Under the pieces are notes generated by a model. The model was not told the DNA's origin and searched no databases. It worked only from the letters and a program-made list of their open reading frames with translations. Shown one piece after another: positions 17,276-27,229 of a stretch of 64,000 bases of DNA. The DNA lies in contig UQWI01000001.1 in the NCBI GenBank assembly GCA_900544765.1, positions 248,001-312,000 on the forward strand, given 5' to 3'. Position 1 is the first letter of the stretch, and every line of letters begins with the position of its first letter. A program made the translations under genes and the position numbers. The DNA comes from an uncultured Eubacteriales bacterium (GTDB lineage: Bacteria > Bacillota > Clostridia > Oscillospirales > Oscillospiraceae).

Positions 17276-17301
17276 CTAGGGGGGAAGATTTTCCCCCCTA
17301 G
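17276..17301 (-). terminator. hairpin directly after tuf
   Basis: CTAGGGGGGAA/TTCCCCCCTAG with a 4-nt loop, seven nt past the tuf stop. No T run follows, but a second CCGGG stem does; probable end of the str operon transcript. Confidence 0.55.
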
Positions 17302-17308
17302 AGATTTA

Positions 17309-18547
<1,239 letters not shown>

Positions 18548-18611
18548 TTTGATATCCTCCTTAGTAATCGATGGATTATCTGGTTTACTTAGAATTTATC
18601 GTAAGCGAGGC

Positions 18612-20684
18612 TCAGCCCCGGTTTCCGATAATCTTCTCCTGCAGGCTCTTGGGGAGCTCTACGAAGTGGCTGGGCTCCATGCTGTAGTTCGCGCGGCCCT
18701 GCGTCTTGCTGCGCAGGTCGGTGGCGTAACCAAACATGGTGCTGAGGGGCACGTTGGCGGTCACTATTGCGGCGCCGTTGCGGATATCCGTTCCGGCTAC
18801 CTGGCCGCGCCTGGCGTTGATGTCGCCGACGACAGTGCCCATGTACTCCTCGGGAGCGGTTACGGTGACCTTCATGATGGGCTCGAGCAGCGTCGGGCCG
18901 GCCTTGGCCATGGCCTCCTTGAAGGCCATGCTGCCGCATATCCTGAACGCGTTCTCGCTCGAGTCGACCTCGTGGAAGGAGCCGTCTATGAGGGTGGCCT
19001 TCACGTCGACAACCTGATAGCCGCCGAGTATGCCGGCCTGCATAGCTCCCTGGATACCCTGATCCACGCAGGGGATATATTCCTTCGGTATCGCGCCGCC
19101 GTGGATGTCGTCGATGAACTCATAGCCCTTGCCGGACTCGTTGGGCTCAATCGTGAGCTTGACGTGCGCGAACTGGCCGCGGCCGCCGGTCTGGCGCACG
19201 AAGCGCGTGTCGACGGTGGCGGGCTTGGTGATGGTCTCCTTGTAGGAGACCTGGGGTTTACCGACGTTGGCCTCGACCTTGAACTCACGCAGCAGCCTGT
19301 CGACTATAATCTCCAGGTGCAGCTCGCCCATGCCGGCGATGATGGTCTGGCCGGTCTCTTCGTCGGTGTAGGTCTTGAATGTCGGGTCTTCCTCGGCCAG
19401 CTTGGCGAGGGCTATCGACATCTTCTCCTGGCCGGCCTTGGTCTTGGGCTCAATGGCGACTCGGATAACGGGATCGGGGAACTCCATGTTCTCGAGCACG
19501 ATCTGGTTCTTGTCGTCGCAGAGCGTGTCGCCGGTGGTGGTGTTCTTCAGGCCCACGGCGGCGGCGATATCGCCGGAATACGCAGTCTGCAGGTCCTCGC
19601 GGTGGTTGGCGTGCATCAGCAGGATGCGGCCGAGCCTCTCGCGCTGGCCCTTGGTCGCGTTGATAACGGTTTCGCCGGCGTTAATGGTACCGGAATAGAC
19701 GCGGAAGAACGCGAGCTTGCCGACGTAGGGGTCGGTCATAATCTTGAAGGCCAGGGCCGAGAACGGGGCCTCGTCGCTGGCGGGGCGCTCCTCGGTCTCG
19801 CCGGTCTTGGGGTTTACGCCCTCAACCGGTGGGATGTCCAGCGGGCTGGGCAGATAGTCGACGATGGCGTCGAGCAGCTTCTGCACGCCCTTGTTCTTGT
19901 AGGATGTGCCGCAGACGACTGGCACCATATTGACCGCGACGGTGGCGCGGCGGATAGCGGCGCGAATCTTGTCGGTGGGCACTTCTTCGCCTTCGAGGTA
20001 CATCTCCATGATCTCGTCGTCGAAATCGCTGACCGCCTCCAGCAGCTGGGTGCGGTACTGCTCGGCGAGGTCACGCATGTCCTCGGGGATCTCCTCAACG
20101 CGCATATCCTTGCCCAGGTCGTCGTAGTAGATATCGGCCTTCATCTCGACGAGGTCGATTATACCGCGAAAATCGGCTTCCTTGCCTATGGGCAGCTGGA
20201 TGGGGACCGCGTTCGCCTTGAGGCGGTCGTGGACCATGTCAATCACGTTGTAGAAGTCCGCGCCCATGATGTCCATCTTGTTGACATAGATGATACGCGG
20301 GACGTTGTAGTGGTCGGCCTGGCGCCAGACAGTCTCGCTCTGCGGCTCGACGCCGCCCTTGGCGCAGAGAACCGTCACACAGCCGTCGAGGACACGCAGG
20401 CTGCGCTCGACCTCAACGGTGAAGTCGACGTGGCCCGGGGTGTCTATTATGTTCAGGCGGCAGCCGCGCCAGTGACAAGTCGTGGCGGCGGAGGTGATGG
20501 TGATGCCACGCTCCTGCTCCTGCTCCATCCAGTCCATGGTGGCGGTGCCCTCGTGGGTCTCGCCAATCTTGTAGTTAACGCCGGTGTAGAACAGGATACG
20601 TTCAGTCGTCGTGGTTTTGCCCGCGTCAATGTGGGCCATTATTCCGATGTTTCTAGTGTTCTCCAGTGAATACTCTCTGGGCAT
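18612..20684 (-). CDS. fusA: translation elongation factor G
   Basis: 690 residues, full length. GTPase domain with [17 protein letters not shown] and NKMD, then domains II-V including [14 protein letters not shown] and [17 protein letters not shown] moves tRNA and mRNA after each peptide bond and helps ribosome recycling. Situated between rpsG (35 nt) and tuf (64 nt), the standard str order. ATG at 20684 with AGGAG rather far upstream. Confidence 0.97.
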   Translation of the reverse strand: MPREYSLENTRNIGIMAHIDAGKTTTTERILFYTGVNYKIGETHEGTATMDWMEQEQERGITITSAATTCHWRGCRLNIIDTPGHVDFTVEVERSLRVLDGCVTVLCAKGGVEPQSETVWRQADHYNVPRIIYVNKMDIMGADFYNVIDMVHDRLKANAVPIQLPIGKEADFRGIIDLVEMKADIYYDDLGKDMRVEEIPEDMRDLAEQYRTQLLEAVSDFDDEIMEMYLEGEEVPTDKIRAAIRRATVAVNMVPVVCGTSYKNKGVQKLLDAIVDYLPSPLDIPPVEGVNPKTGETEERPASDEAPFSALAFKIMTDPYVGKLAFFRVYSGTINAGETVINATKGQRERLGRILLMHANHREDLQTAYSGDIAAAVGLKNTTTGDTLCDDKNQIVLENMEFPDPVIRVAIEPKTKAGQEKMSIALAKLAEEDPTFKTYTDEETGQTIIAGMGELHLEIIVDRLLREFKVEANVGKPQVSYKETITKPATVDTRFVRQTGGRGQFAHVKLTIEPNESGKGYEFIDDIHGGAIPKEYIPCVDQGIQGAMQAGILGGYQVVDVKATLIDGSFHEVDSSENAFRICGSMAFKEAMAKAGPTLLEPIMKVTVTAPEEYMGTVVGDINARRGQVAGTDIRNGAAIVTANVPLSTMFGYATDLRSKTQGRANYSMEPSHFVELPKSLQEKIIGNRG

Positions 20685-20719
20685 ATGATTGCTACGCTCC
20701 TAAACCTAACTTCTTTCTC

Positions 20720-21190
20720 TTACCACCTGAAATGCGCAAAGGCCTTGTTGCTCTCGGCCATCTTGTGGGTATCCTCACGGCGCTTAACGGCGGCGCCGGT
20801 GTTGTTGCAGGCATCCATGATCTCGCCGGCGAGGCGCTCTTTCATGGTCTTTTCGCCGCGCTTGCGGGCGAACATGGTCAGCCAGCGCAGGCCGAGAGTC
20901 TGACGGCGCTCGGGACGGACCTCGATAGGCACCTGATAGGTCGCGCCGCCGACGCGGCGGGCCTTAACCTCCAGGCTGGGCATGATGTTGTTCATGGCCT
21001 CGGTGAACGCCTCGAGCGGGTCCTTGCCGCTCTTTTCCTTTATAATGTCAAACGCATCGTACACGACCTTCTGTGCGACGCCCTTCTTGCCGTCCAGCAT
21101 GATGCTGTTGATGAGCTTGGTCACCAACACGCTGTTGTACACCGGATCAGGCAGGATCTCTCTCTTGGGAACGTTACCTCTTCTGGGCAC
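20720..21190 (-). CDS. rpsG: 30S ribosomal protein S7
   Basis: 156 residues from a GTG at 21190. This start is set by AAGGAGGGA immediately upstream and by the family N terminus [15 protein letters not shown]; a longer frame from 21208 would translate the ribosome binding site itself. S7 nucleates assembly of the 30S head and, in many bacteria, represses its own operon by binding the rpsL-rpsG mRNA. Second gene of the str operon. Confidence 0.97.
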   Translation of the reverse strand: MPRRGNVPKREILPDPVYNSVLVTKLINSIMLDGKKGVAQKVVYDAFDIIKEKSGKDPLEAFTEAMNNIMPSLEVKARRVGGATYQVPIEVRPERRQTLGLRWLTMFARKRGEKTMKERLAGEIMDACNNTGAAVKRREDTHKMAESNKAFAHFRW

Positions 21191-21319
21191 TATACTTCCC
21201 TCCTTCATTAAAAAATGACTTCATCGGTACTCGAGGGGCGGTCTGTCCCCCCGCTGCGCCCAGCGGTCTGAGCGATACGCTGTAATATCAATCAAACAGC
21301 TTGGGCTGGCCAGGCAGAA

Positions 21320-21742
21320 TTACTTCTTACCGGCCTTGGGACGCTTGGCGCCGTACTTGCTGCGGCCCTGCATACGTCCGGAGACGCCCTGGGTGTCCAG
21401 AGTGCCGCGAATGATGTGGTAACGCACACCAGGCAGGTCCTTGACACGGCCGCCGCGAATCATAACGACGGAGTGCTCCTGCAGGTTGTGGCCGACACCG
21501 GGGATATAGGCGGTCACTTCGTAGCCGTTGGTGAGGCGCACACGGGCAATCTTACGCAGAGCGGAGTTCGGCTTCTTAGGAGTCGAAGTACGCACAGCGG
21601 TGCACACGCCGCGCTTCTGGGGGCTGGACAGATTGGTCTCGCAGTTCTTGAGGGTGTTCAGGCCCTTCTGCATGGCGGGGGACGTGCTCTTGTAGGTCAC
21701 CTGTTCCCTGCCCTTCCTGACGAGCTGGTTAAAAGTCGGCAA
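21320..21742 (-). CDS. rpsL: 30S ribosomal protein S12
   Basis: 140 residues. The start is a TTG at 21742, since S12 begins [12 protein letters not shown] and AAAGGAGG lies about ten nt upstream; a frame reaching 21802 runs through that site. Contains the conserved [16 protein letters not shown] and the decoding loop KKPNSA with K residue classically altered in streptomycin resistance (wild type here). First gene of the str operon; rpoBC are not in the window. A TTG start for a highly expressed ribosomal protein is unusual. Confidence 0.95.
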   Translation of the reverse strand: MPTFNQLVRKGREQVTYKSTSPAMQKGLNTLKNCETNLSSPQKRGVCTAVRTSTPKKPNSALRKIARVRLTNGYEVTAYIPGVGHNLQEHSVVMIRGGRVKDLPGVRYHIIRGTLDTQGVSGRMQGRSKYGAKRPKAGKK

Positions 21743-21850
21743 AACAGCATTTCCTCCTTTCGTGGGAAAAATATTGTCTCTCCCGCGCGAAAACACAGCC
21801 ATTTGCGCGCGAAATCCGCCACGGGCATAATTATACCCGGGCGGAATAAG

Positions 21851-21879
21851 ATTCTAGCATGTTTCACAAAAATAGTCAA
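21851..21879 (-). promoter_or_regulatory. str operon promoter
   Basis: -35 TTGACT (21874-21879), 17-bp spacer, -10 TAGAAT (21851-21856) on the minus strand, ~110 nt before rpsL. A further TATAAT lies at 21830-21835. Confidence 0.8.
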
Positions 21880-22057
21880 GAATTTTTTACGGATAAAAAC
21901 TGCAAAATTCCTGTTAACTCGCAGTATCCTCAATCCTTTGCGTCGCCGCGGCGGCCTTCCCGTCTTTAAATCCGGCCTGGGACGTGCGAATAGGCTTCAC
22001 GCTCAGCGCTGCCGGCATACACTCGGTTCCGGAATTGCATGGCGCGCCGGGTCCGGC

Positions 22058-22384
22058 TCAGGTCATGAAGCGCTCGATGGCGTTTTCAAGCTGCTCCAGA
22101 GCGCCGGTATCACCGTGCTCTGATGCGTCGGTTATGCAGTGCTCTATGTGGTCTTTGAGTATGACCTTGGCCGTGTTGTTCAGGGCCGAGCGCACGGCGG
22201 CCAGCTGTATGAGCACCTCGGTGCAGTCCCGGCCGTCCTCGACCATCCTTTTGACGCTCTCCAGGTGGCCGATAGCGCGGCTCAGCCGGTTCAGGACGGC
22301 CTTTGTCTGGGTGTGAGGATGCGCGTGCGTGTGGGTAATCTCCGTGCCGTCCGGCAGGGTGTGGGTGTGTTCGGACAAAGCCAT
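22058..22384 (-). CDS. csoR: CsoR-family metal-sensing repressor with His-rich N terminus
   Basis: 108 residues of the all-helical CsoR/RcnR/FrmR family. C54, H79 and C83 have exactly the C-x24-H-x3-C spacing of the Cu(I) site of CsoR, which favours copper over nickel or formaldehyde sensing. Unusually, the first 26 residues hold seven histidines (HTHTLPDG, THTHAHPH), perhaps an extra metal-loading tail. A promoter lies at 22400-22428, but no copper ATPase or chaperone is adjacent. AGGAGG is only 2 nt from the ATG; a TTG at 22378 has better spacing and is the likelier start. Divergent from sigK. Confidence 0.87.
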   Translation of the reverse strand: MALSEHTHTLPDGTEITHTHAHPHTQTKAVLNRLSRAIGHLESVKRMVEDGRDCTEVLIQLAAVRSALNNTAKVILKDHIEHCITDASEHGDTGALEQLENAIERFMT

Positions 22385-22399
22385 CGCCTCCTTCCGGCA

Positions 22400-22428
22400 A
22401 TTTTATGTCCTGTACGAGCTTTTGTCAA
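22400..22428 (-). promoter_or_regulatory. csoR promoter
   Basis: -35 TTGACA (22423-22428), 17-bp spacer, -10 TAAAAT (22400-22405). A short leader leads straight to the ribosome binding site. Confidence 0.75.
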
Positions 22429-22486
22429 GCAAGTGTACACGCCTCGCGCGAATATAATGCACTATCATGCGAAAGGTGGTGCCGAA

Positions 22487-23173
22487 ATGTTAACTGGGGC
22501 GTACTTATTGCTGCTCACGGGGGCCTTTCTGATGCTGCGGCTCTCCCCGCCCTCGGGCAGCTTTCCCCGGCCCCTGCCCGCCAGTGAGGAGCAAGAGCTT
22601 GCGGAGCGGGCCATGAACGGGGACTTGGAGGCCAGGAACCGGCTCATAGAGCACAACCTCCGGCTGGTTGCGCACATAATTAAAAAGTACTACACCTCCG
22701 CCGAGGACGCCGACGACCTAATATCTATCGGGACCATAGGCCTCATAAAAGGGGTAAACACATACAGCCCCGGGCGCGGTGTGAGGCTTGCCACATACGC
22801 CTCGCGCTGCATTGAAAACGAGCTGCTGATGTACTTCCGCTCCCTTAAGAAGTTCAGCGGCGACGTCTCGCTCTCCGAAGCGCTCGACACGGACGCCGAG
22901 GGCAACAGCCTGTCGCTGATTGACGTCCTGGCCGAGGACGAGGATTTGGCCGAGCGTGTCAGCCTGAGCGACGAGTGCCGCAGGGTGCGTGAGTGCGTGG
23001 AGTGCGTGCTGCCGCCCCGGGAGGCGGAAGTCATCCGCCTTCGCTACGGCCTGAACGGCGCCAAACCGCTGACTCAGCGCGACACCGCCGCCCGGCTGGG
23101 CATATCCCGCAGCTATGTATCCCGCATTGAAAAGCGCGCGCTCGCCAGACTTCGTGAAGCGTTGGACGGCTGA
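22487..23173 (+). CDS. sigK: sporulation sigma factor SigK (mother cell, late)
   Basis: 228 residues from the ATG at 22487 behind AAAGGTGG. A hydrophobic N-terminal stretch (about 1-20) before SFPRPLPASEE looks like the pro-sequence removed from pro-SigK. The core is closer to SigK than SigE: NLRLVAHIIKKY, DVSLSEALDTDAEGNSLSLIDVL and GISRSYVSRIEKRALARL, with no PPPLS. It would direct late mother-cell genes for coat and cortex. The gene is uninterrupted, so there is no skin element here. It sits 66 nt upstream of sigG, where sigE is normally found; SigE remains a less likely alternative. Confidence 0.85.
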   Translation: MLTGAYLLLLTGAFLMLRLSPPSGSFPRPLPASEEQELAERAMNGDLEARNRLIEHNLRLVAHIIKKYYTSAEDADDLISIGTIGLIKGVNTYSPGRGVRLATYASRCIENELLMYFRSLKKFSGDVSLSEALDTDAEGNSLSLIDVLAEDEDLAERVSLSDECRRVRECVECVLPPREAEVIRLRYGLNGAKPLTQRDTAARLGISRSYVSRIEKRALARLREALDG

Positions 23174-23192
23174 TTACGGATAATATCCCGCC

Positions 23193-23230
23193 TTACTGGA
23201 AAGACTAGGTGTACTTTCCGGTAAAGGGGA
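23193..23230 (+). promoter_or_regulatory. hairpin in sigG leader next to the ribosome binding site
   Basis: TTACTGGAAAG (23193-23203) pairs with CTTTCCGGTAA (23214-23224), one G-U wobble; the right arm abuts the Shine-Dalgarno AAGGGGA at 23224-23230. Such a stem could limit ribosome access to sigG. Confidence 0.55.
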
Positions 23231-23239
23231 CGAGAACAC

Positions 23240-24019
23240 TTGCAGGGCAAGGTAGAGATATGCGGCGTCAACACATCCAAGCTGCCGGTACTCAAAAACG
23301 AGGAGACCCGCCGGCTGCTCGAAAAAGCCCGCGCCGGCGACGCTGCGGCCAGGGAAAAGCTCATAGGCGGCAACCTCCGGCTGGTGCTGTCGGTGATACA
23401 GAAGTTTACGAACAGAGGCGAGAACGTAGACGACCTCTTCCAGGTCGGCTGCATAGGCCTCATCAAGGCCATAGACCACTTTGACACCAGCCAGAATGTG
23501 CGCTTTTCCACCTACGGCGTGCCGATGATAGCCGGCGAGATACGCCGCTACCTGCGAGACAACAGCTCCGTGCGCGTCTCGCGCTCCATGCGCGACACGG
23601 CCTACCGCGCGCTGCAGGCCCGGGAAAAGCTCACGGCCATGTCCGGGCGCACCCCGACACCGGAGGAGATAGCCCGGGAAATAGGGGTAAAGCGCGAGGA
23701 TGTGGTGTTCGCGATGGACGCCATTTCCGACCCCGTCTCGCTCTCCGAGCCGGTGTACGCCGACTCCGGCGAGAGCATATCCGTAATGGACCAGATACGC
23801 GACACGCGCGAGACCCCGGAGAGCTGGCTGGAGCGCCTGGCCCTCACCGACGCCATTTCCGCGCTGGACGAGAGGGAAAAGCGCATTCTCGCCCTGCGCT
23901 ACTATGATGGCAAGACGCAGATGGAGGTCGCCCGGGAGATACACATCTCCCAGGCCCAAGTCTCGCGCCTTGAGAAAAACGCAATAGCGCAGATAAAAAA
24001 GAGCATGTTCGCCCAATAA
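23240..24019 (+). CDS. sigG: sporulation sigma factor SigG (forespore, late)
   Basis: 259 residues. The opening KVEICGVNTSKLPVL is diagnostic for SigG, followed by sigma region 2 (DLFQVGCIGLIKAIDHF), region 3 (RTPTPEEIAREIG) and region 4 (KTQMEVAREIHISQAQVSRLEK). It directs late forespore genes. The start is a TTG at 23240 with AAGGGGA about 10 nt upstream, a weak start for a sigma factor. Same strand as sigK, ended by a terminator at 24023-24054. Confidence 0.95.
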   Translation: MQGKVEICGVNTSKLPVLKNEETRRLLEKARAGDAAAREKLIGGNLRLVLSVIQKFTNRGENVDDLFQVGCIGLIKAIDHFDTSQNVRFSTYGVPMIAGEIRRYLRDNSSVRVSRSMRDTAYRALQAREKLTAMSGRTPTPEEIAREIGVKREDVVFAMDAISDPVSLSEPVYADSGESISVMDQIRDTRETPESWLERLALTDAISALDEREKRILALRYYDGKTQMEVAREIHISQAQVSRLEKNAIAQIKKSMFAQ

Positions 24020-24022
24020 TAA

Positions 24023-24054
24023 GGGGGATGGCAAGTTGCGGCTTGTCATCCCCC
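24023..24054 (+). terminator. sigG terminator
   Basis: GGGGGATGGCAAG/CTTGTCATCCCCC stem followed by ACTTTT. Confidence 0.7.
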
Positions 24055-24135
24055 ACTTTTGGTGGTATAATATGTTGCTAAGTGTATCCGTCCCCCACAG
24101 GCGCCGGAACTCACGAACGGAAGGAGGCGGCGATA

Positions 24136-24924
24136 ATGCGTCAGAGCAAACGGATATTATCCGCTTTTGCCTTTACACTTCTCACGATATTCCTGCTGCT
24201 GGTCGTGGCATCCCGCTCCTCTGAGGCGGCCACCGCAGACGACAATGTAAATATAGACGCCGGTCTCTCCATAACCCAGCCCGAGGCCACGGATCGCGGC
24301 ACCCTGCCCGGAAGCAAGCCGGAGCAGGCCGACCGCACCGAGACAAAGCCGGATATAGACATAAGCTCCTGGGAGTACATACTCGCCGGTCCGGATAACA
24401 ACATCGGCTCCTACACACCATACGTCGTCGCCATAGAAAATACTGCCCAGTATTTTGACGAGCGCGCCGTCGGGGCCCTGACCGACTTTCTGAACGCGGC
24501 GCGCAGCGCAGGGTATTCCCCCTATATAATGGCGGCTTACCGCAGCTATTCCTCGCAGAACTACATATATAACGGCAGGGCCAGCCAGATTGCCTGGCCC
24601 GACTATCCCTCCGAGGAGGATTACGCGGAGGCGGCGAAGGCCGTATCCCCTCCAGGTGAAAGCGACCACCAGACGGGCCTGGGCGTCGACATCACCGACC
24701 GTTATTACAGCTCGCTCGACGCCTCGCAGATGGATCAGACCTTCCTGCTCTGGCTTCGCGAGAACTGCGCACAGTACGGTTTTATACTGCGCTACCCCTC
24801 CGGCAAGGAGGCCATCACCGGACGCTCCGAGGCCTGGCACTTCAGGTATGTCGGCATAGAGGCCGCGCGGTACATCATGGACAACAACCTCTGCCTTGAG
24901 CAATTTGTGGCCCTGTATGAATAA
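24136..24924 (+). CDS. VanY-like D-alanyl-D-alanine carboxypeptidase (M15B)
   Basis: 262 residues from the ATG at 24136 behind GGAAGGAGG. Signal peptide or membrane anchor at about 5-28, a Pro/Glu-rich spacer, then an M15 peptidase domain with the zinc motifs SDHQTGLGVDIT and EAWHFRYVG. It should trim the terminal D-Ala of peptidoglycan stem peptides outside the membrane. Location right after sigG suggests a spore-cortex or forespore role, but there is no clear forespore promoter to prove it; not evidence for vancomycin resistance, since no vanHAX genes are present. Confidence 0.9.
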   Translation: MRQSKRILSAFAFTLLTIFLLLVVASRSSEAATADDNVNIDAGLSITQPEATDRGTLPGSKPEQADRTETKPDIDISSWEYILAGPDNNIGSYTPYVVAIENTAQYFDERAVGALTDFLNAARSAGYSPYIMAAYRSYSSQNYIYNGRASQIAWPDYPSEEDYAEAAKAVSPPGESDHQTGLGVDITDRYYSSLDASQMDQTFLLWLRENCAQYGFILRYPSGKEAITGRSEAWHFRYVGIEAARYIMDNNLCLEQFVALYE

Positions 24925-24938
24925 TCTAGGGAAAAACG

Positions 24939-24978
24939 CCTCACCCCATTTCCGCATCGCGCCGGAAATGGGGTGAGG
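24939..24978. terminator. bidirectional terminator between convergent genes
   Basis: Perfect 16-bp stem CCTCACCCCATTTCCG/CGGAAATGGGGTGAGG between the carboxypeptidase (plus) and the SDR gene (minus). Confidence 0.85.
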
Positions 24979-24990
24979 TTTGCTAAGGCC

Positions 24991-25695
24991 TCAGATGACC
25001 ATGGCTCCGTCCACGCCGAGTATCTGGCCCGTGACGTAGCCGCCGTCCTCTCCCGCCAGGAAGCAGACCGCGCGGGCTATGTCCTCAGGCGCGCCCAGGC
25101 GTCCAAGGTATATGTTCTCAACCATACCGGCCTTTTCCTCTGCCGTGAAGCAGCTGAGCATATCCGTATCCACGGCGCCGGGCGCCACGGCGTTCACCCT
25201 TATGCCGCTTGGGCCGAGCTCCTTGGCCAGGCCCTTCACGAAAGCGATAATTCCGCCCTTGGTGGCCGAGTACGCCGTCTCGCAGGAGCCTCCGTACACG
25301 CCTAGCACACTGGACACGCACACAATGCTGCCCGCCTTTCGCCTGACCATGTACGGTATCGCCGCACGGCAGCAGTTGAAAACGCCGCCGAGGTTCACGT
25401 CCACTATCCTGCGCCATTCGCTGTCGGTCATGTCGCTGATAAGGCCGCTCCAGGCTATGCCTGCGTTGCAGACAAGCAGGTCCACGCCGCCTGTACGCTC
25501 GAACATTGCCTTGACCTGCGCGCTGTCGGACACGTCGCAGCGCACCGCCTCAGTGCCGAGCTCGGCGGCCAGGGCTTCGCCCTGCTCGCGGCTGTTGAGA
25601 TAGTTTACGGTCACACGCCAGCCCTTTTCCGCGAGGGCGCGCGCAGTCGCCGCGCCGATGCCGCGGGACGAGCCGGTGACCAAAGCTTTTTTCAT
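24991..25695 (-). CDS. short-chain dehydrogenase/reductase (FabG-like)
   Basis: 234 residues from ATG 25695 (MKKALVTGSSRGIG), the natural SDR start; a frame extending to 25767 adds a non-homologous tail. Cofactor motif GSSRGIGA at 7-14 and NAGIAW are clear, the catalytic Tyr-Lys pair is YSATKGG, and the C terminus GQILGVDGAMVI is FabG-like. It should use NAD(P)H to reduce a keto group. Isolated from other fatty-acid genes, so it may be a FabG paralogue or a separate dehydrogenase. Confidence 0.88.
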   Translation of the reverse strand: MKKALVTGSSRGIGAATARALAEKGWRVTVNYLNSREQGEALAAELGTEAVRCDVSDSAQVKAMFERTGGVDLLVCNAGIAWSGLISDMTDSEWRRIVDVNLGGVFNCCRAAIPYMVRRKAGSIVCVSSVLGVYGGSCETAYSATKGGIIAFVKGLAKELGPSGIRVNAVAPGAVDTDMLSCFTAEEKAGMVENIYLGRLGAPEDIARAVCFLAGEDGGYVTGQILGVDGAMVI

Positions 25696-25795
25696 AATAT
25701 CACCACTTAACGCATATGTTGAGTACGCAGGCTGTCCTGAGCATGCGCAGGCAGTAGTATAACACATTTATGCGCCCCGTGGAAGGTGGTGAGGC

Positions 25796-25987
25796 ATGAT
25801 TAACGGCACCAAACAGGATTTGAAGCTGCTGCGCGGCTGGATAATAGCTTCCGCCGCAGCGCTTGCCGCCGCACTGGGAATCGTAGTATACTGTATATTA
25901 AGCGGGCAGTTCGACTTTGAGCCCATCGTCCGTCCCACACCGACCGGCGACGGTATTACATATGAGGAGAGCATTGAAGAGGCATGA
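25796..25987 (+). CDS. small single-pass membrane protein, unknown function
   Basis: 63 residues with one membrane helix (about 15-37), a basic cytoplasmic start and an acidic C-terminal tail ending EESIEEA. GGAAGGTGGTGAGG precedes the ATG, and its stop overlaps the trmO start by 4 nt (ATGA), so it is translated and coupled to trmO. I do not recognise the family. Confidence 0.7.
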   Translation: MINGTKQDLKLLRGWIIASAAALAAALGIVVYCILSGQFDFEPIVRPTPTGDGITYEESIEEA

Positions 25988-26661
25988 TTATCCGTCCCAT
26001 TGCACATGTCAAAAGCGATTTTGGAAGCAAATTCGGCATCCCGCGCCAGAGCGGCGTAGTGCCGGAGCTGGTGAGCTATGTGGTGTTCGAGCCGGAATAC
26101 CGCAGCCACGACGCGCTGCGCGGCCTTGAGGGCTTCGACTACATCTGGCTGATATGGGAGTTCTCAGCGAACAGGCAGGAGGGCTGGTCCCCCACCGTGC
26201 GCCCGCCGCGTCTCGGAGGCAACGTGAGGCAGGGCGTGTTCGCCACGCGCTCGCCCTACAGGCCGAACCCGCTGGGCCTCTCGAGCGTAAAGCTGGACGC
26301 CGTATTGGACACGCCCGACGGCCCCGTACTGCGCATACTCGGCGCAGACCTCATGGACGGCACGCCCGTTTACGACATCAAGCCCTATATCTCGCAGGAC
26401 GTACACTCTGCGGCCCGCTTCGGCTTCGCCTCGGGAGACTGGGAGCGGCGCGTCGAGGCGGTAATACCGCCCGAGATGGCAGAACTCATCCCGCCGGAAC
26501 GGCTGGAGGCCCTGCGCGGTGTACTCGAGCAGGACCCGCGCCCGGCATATCAGCACGACCCTGAACGCGTGTACGGCCTGGAATTTGCAGGCTGCAACGT
26601 GCGTTTCACAGTAAAAGACGGAGTGCTCACTGTCGTCGGCGTCGAAAGACACGACGGCTGA
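25984..26661 (+). CDS. trmO: tRNA (N6-threonylcarbamoyladenosine37-N6)-methyltransferase TrmO
   Basis: 225 residues of the TrmO/TsaA (UPF0066) family: N-terminal beta-barrel with LEGFDYIWLIWEF and the signature RSPYRPNPLGLSSVKL, plus a C-terminal extension with VYDIKPYI. TrmO methylates t6A37 in ANN-decoding tRNAs using S-adenosylmethionine. Coupled to the small membrane protein upstream; the Gre paralogue begins 29 nt downstream. Confidence 0.92.
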   Translation: MIIRPIAHVKSDFGSKFGIPRQSGVVPELVSYVVFEPEYRSHDALRGLEGFDYIWLIWEFSANRQEGWSPTVRPPRLGGNVRQGVFATRSPYRPNPLGLSSVKLDAVLDTPDGPVLRILGADLMDGTPVYDIKPYISQDVHSAARFGFASGDWERRVEAVIPPEMAELIPPERLEALRGVLEQDPRPAYQHDPERVYGLEFAGCNVRFTVKDGVLTVVGVERHDG

Positions 26662-26690
26662 GAACACCGGAACATCCCTGGAGGCAGACT

Positions 26691-27194
26691 ATGTACGACG
26701 AACTTACCAAAGAGGACATCAAGAAGATGGAGGAGGAGCTCGACTACCGCACCCGTGTGCTGAGGCCGCAGCTCATCGACGACGTAAAGGTTGCGCGCGG
26801 CTTCGGCGACCTCTCCGAGAACTTTGAATACAAGGCCGCAAAGCGCGAGAAGAACCGCAATGACTCTCGCGTGAGATACCTCGAGCACATGATTAAAACA
26901 GCGAAGGTCATCTCCGACGACAGCGCCCCCGACGTGGCGGGGCTCTACGACCACGTCACAATCCGCGCCGAGGACGACGACAGCGAGCGCGTGATAACCC
27001 TGGTCACCACCCTGCGCCAGAACGCGCCCGAGGGTCTGATAAGCAAGGAGAGCCCCGTCGGCAAAGCGGTCATGGGCCACAGGGCCGGCGACCGCGTCTA
27101 CATCAAGCTCAGCGACGACGACGGCTATTGGCTCGACATACTGCGCGTCGAAAAGGGCTCCGACGACGGCAGCATCCCCATACGAGGCTATTGA
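26691..27194 (+). CDS. GreA/GreB-family transcription factor (second paralogue)
   Basis: 167 residues: N-terminal coiled coil with tip GFGDLSENFEYKAAKREK, then an FKBP-like domain (VGKAVMGHRAGDRVYIK). The acidic tip residues D and E needed for RNA cleavage stimulation are kept. It differs clearly from the canonical greA at 9596-10078, so it is an old paralogue with perhaps a different role. GGAGGC precedes the ATG; a terminator follows at 27204. Confidence 0.9.
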   Translation: MYDELTKEDIKKMEEELDYRTRVLRPQLIDDVKVARGFGDLSENFEYKAAKREKNRNDSRVRYLEHMIKTAKVISDDSAPDVAGLYDHVTIRAEDDDSERVITLVTTLRQNAPEGLISKESPVGKAVMGHRAGDRVYIKLSDDDGYWLDILRVEKGSDDGSIPIRGY

Positions 27195-27203
27195 AAATTC
27201 ATT

Positions 27204-27229
27204 CCGCCGGACGTTTTGGCGTCCGGCGG
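27204..27229 (+). terminator. terminator after the Gre paralogue
   Basis: CCGCCGGACG/CGTCCGGCGG stem, TTTTGG loop, followed by GTTTCTT. Confidence 0.8.

Larger units (their letters stand above)
16960..17308. other. non-coding stretch with stacked hairpins
   Basis: No gene seen. It contains the hairpin AAGGCCCGGC/GCCGAGCCTT (17030-17053), a TATCGAG...CTCGATA dyad (about 17069-17099), a perfect 13-bp stem (17140-17169), CCCGG/CCGGG (17255-17272) and a perfect 11-bp stem (17276-17301). This is more structure than one terminator needs and may be a degenerate mobile or REP-like element. Confidence 0.6.

Noticed and set aside
22487..23173. skin-element interruption of sigK
   Set aside because: The reading frame is continuous and no recombinase gene is present.
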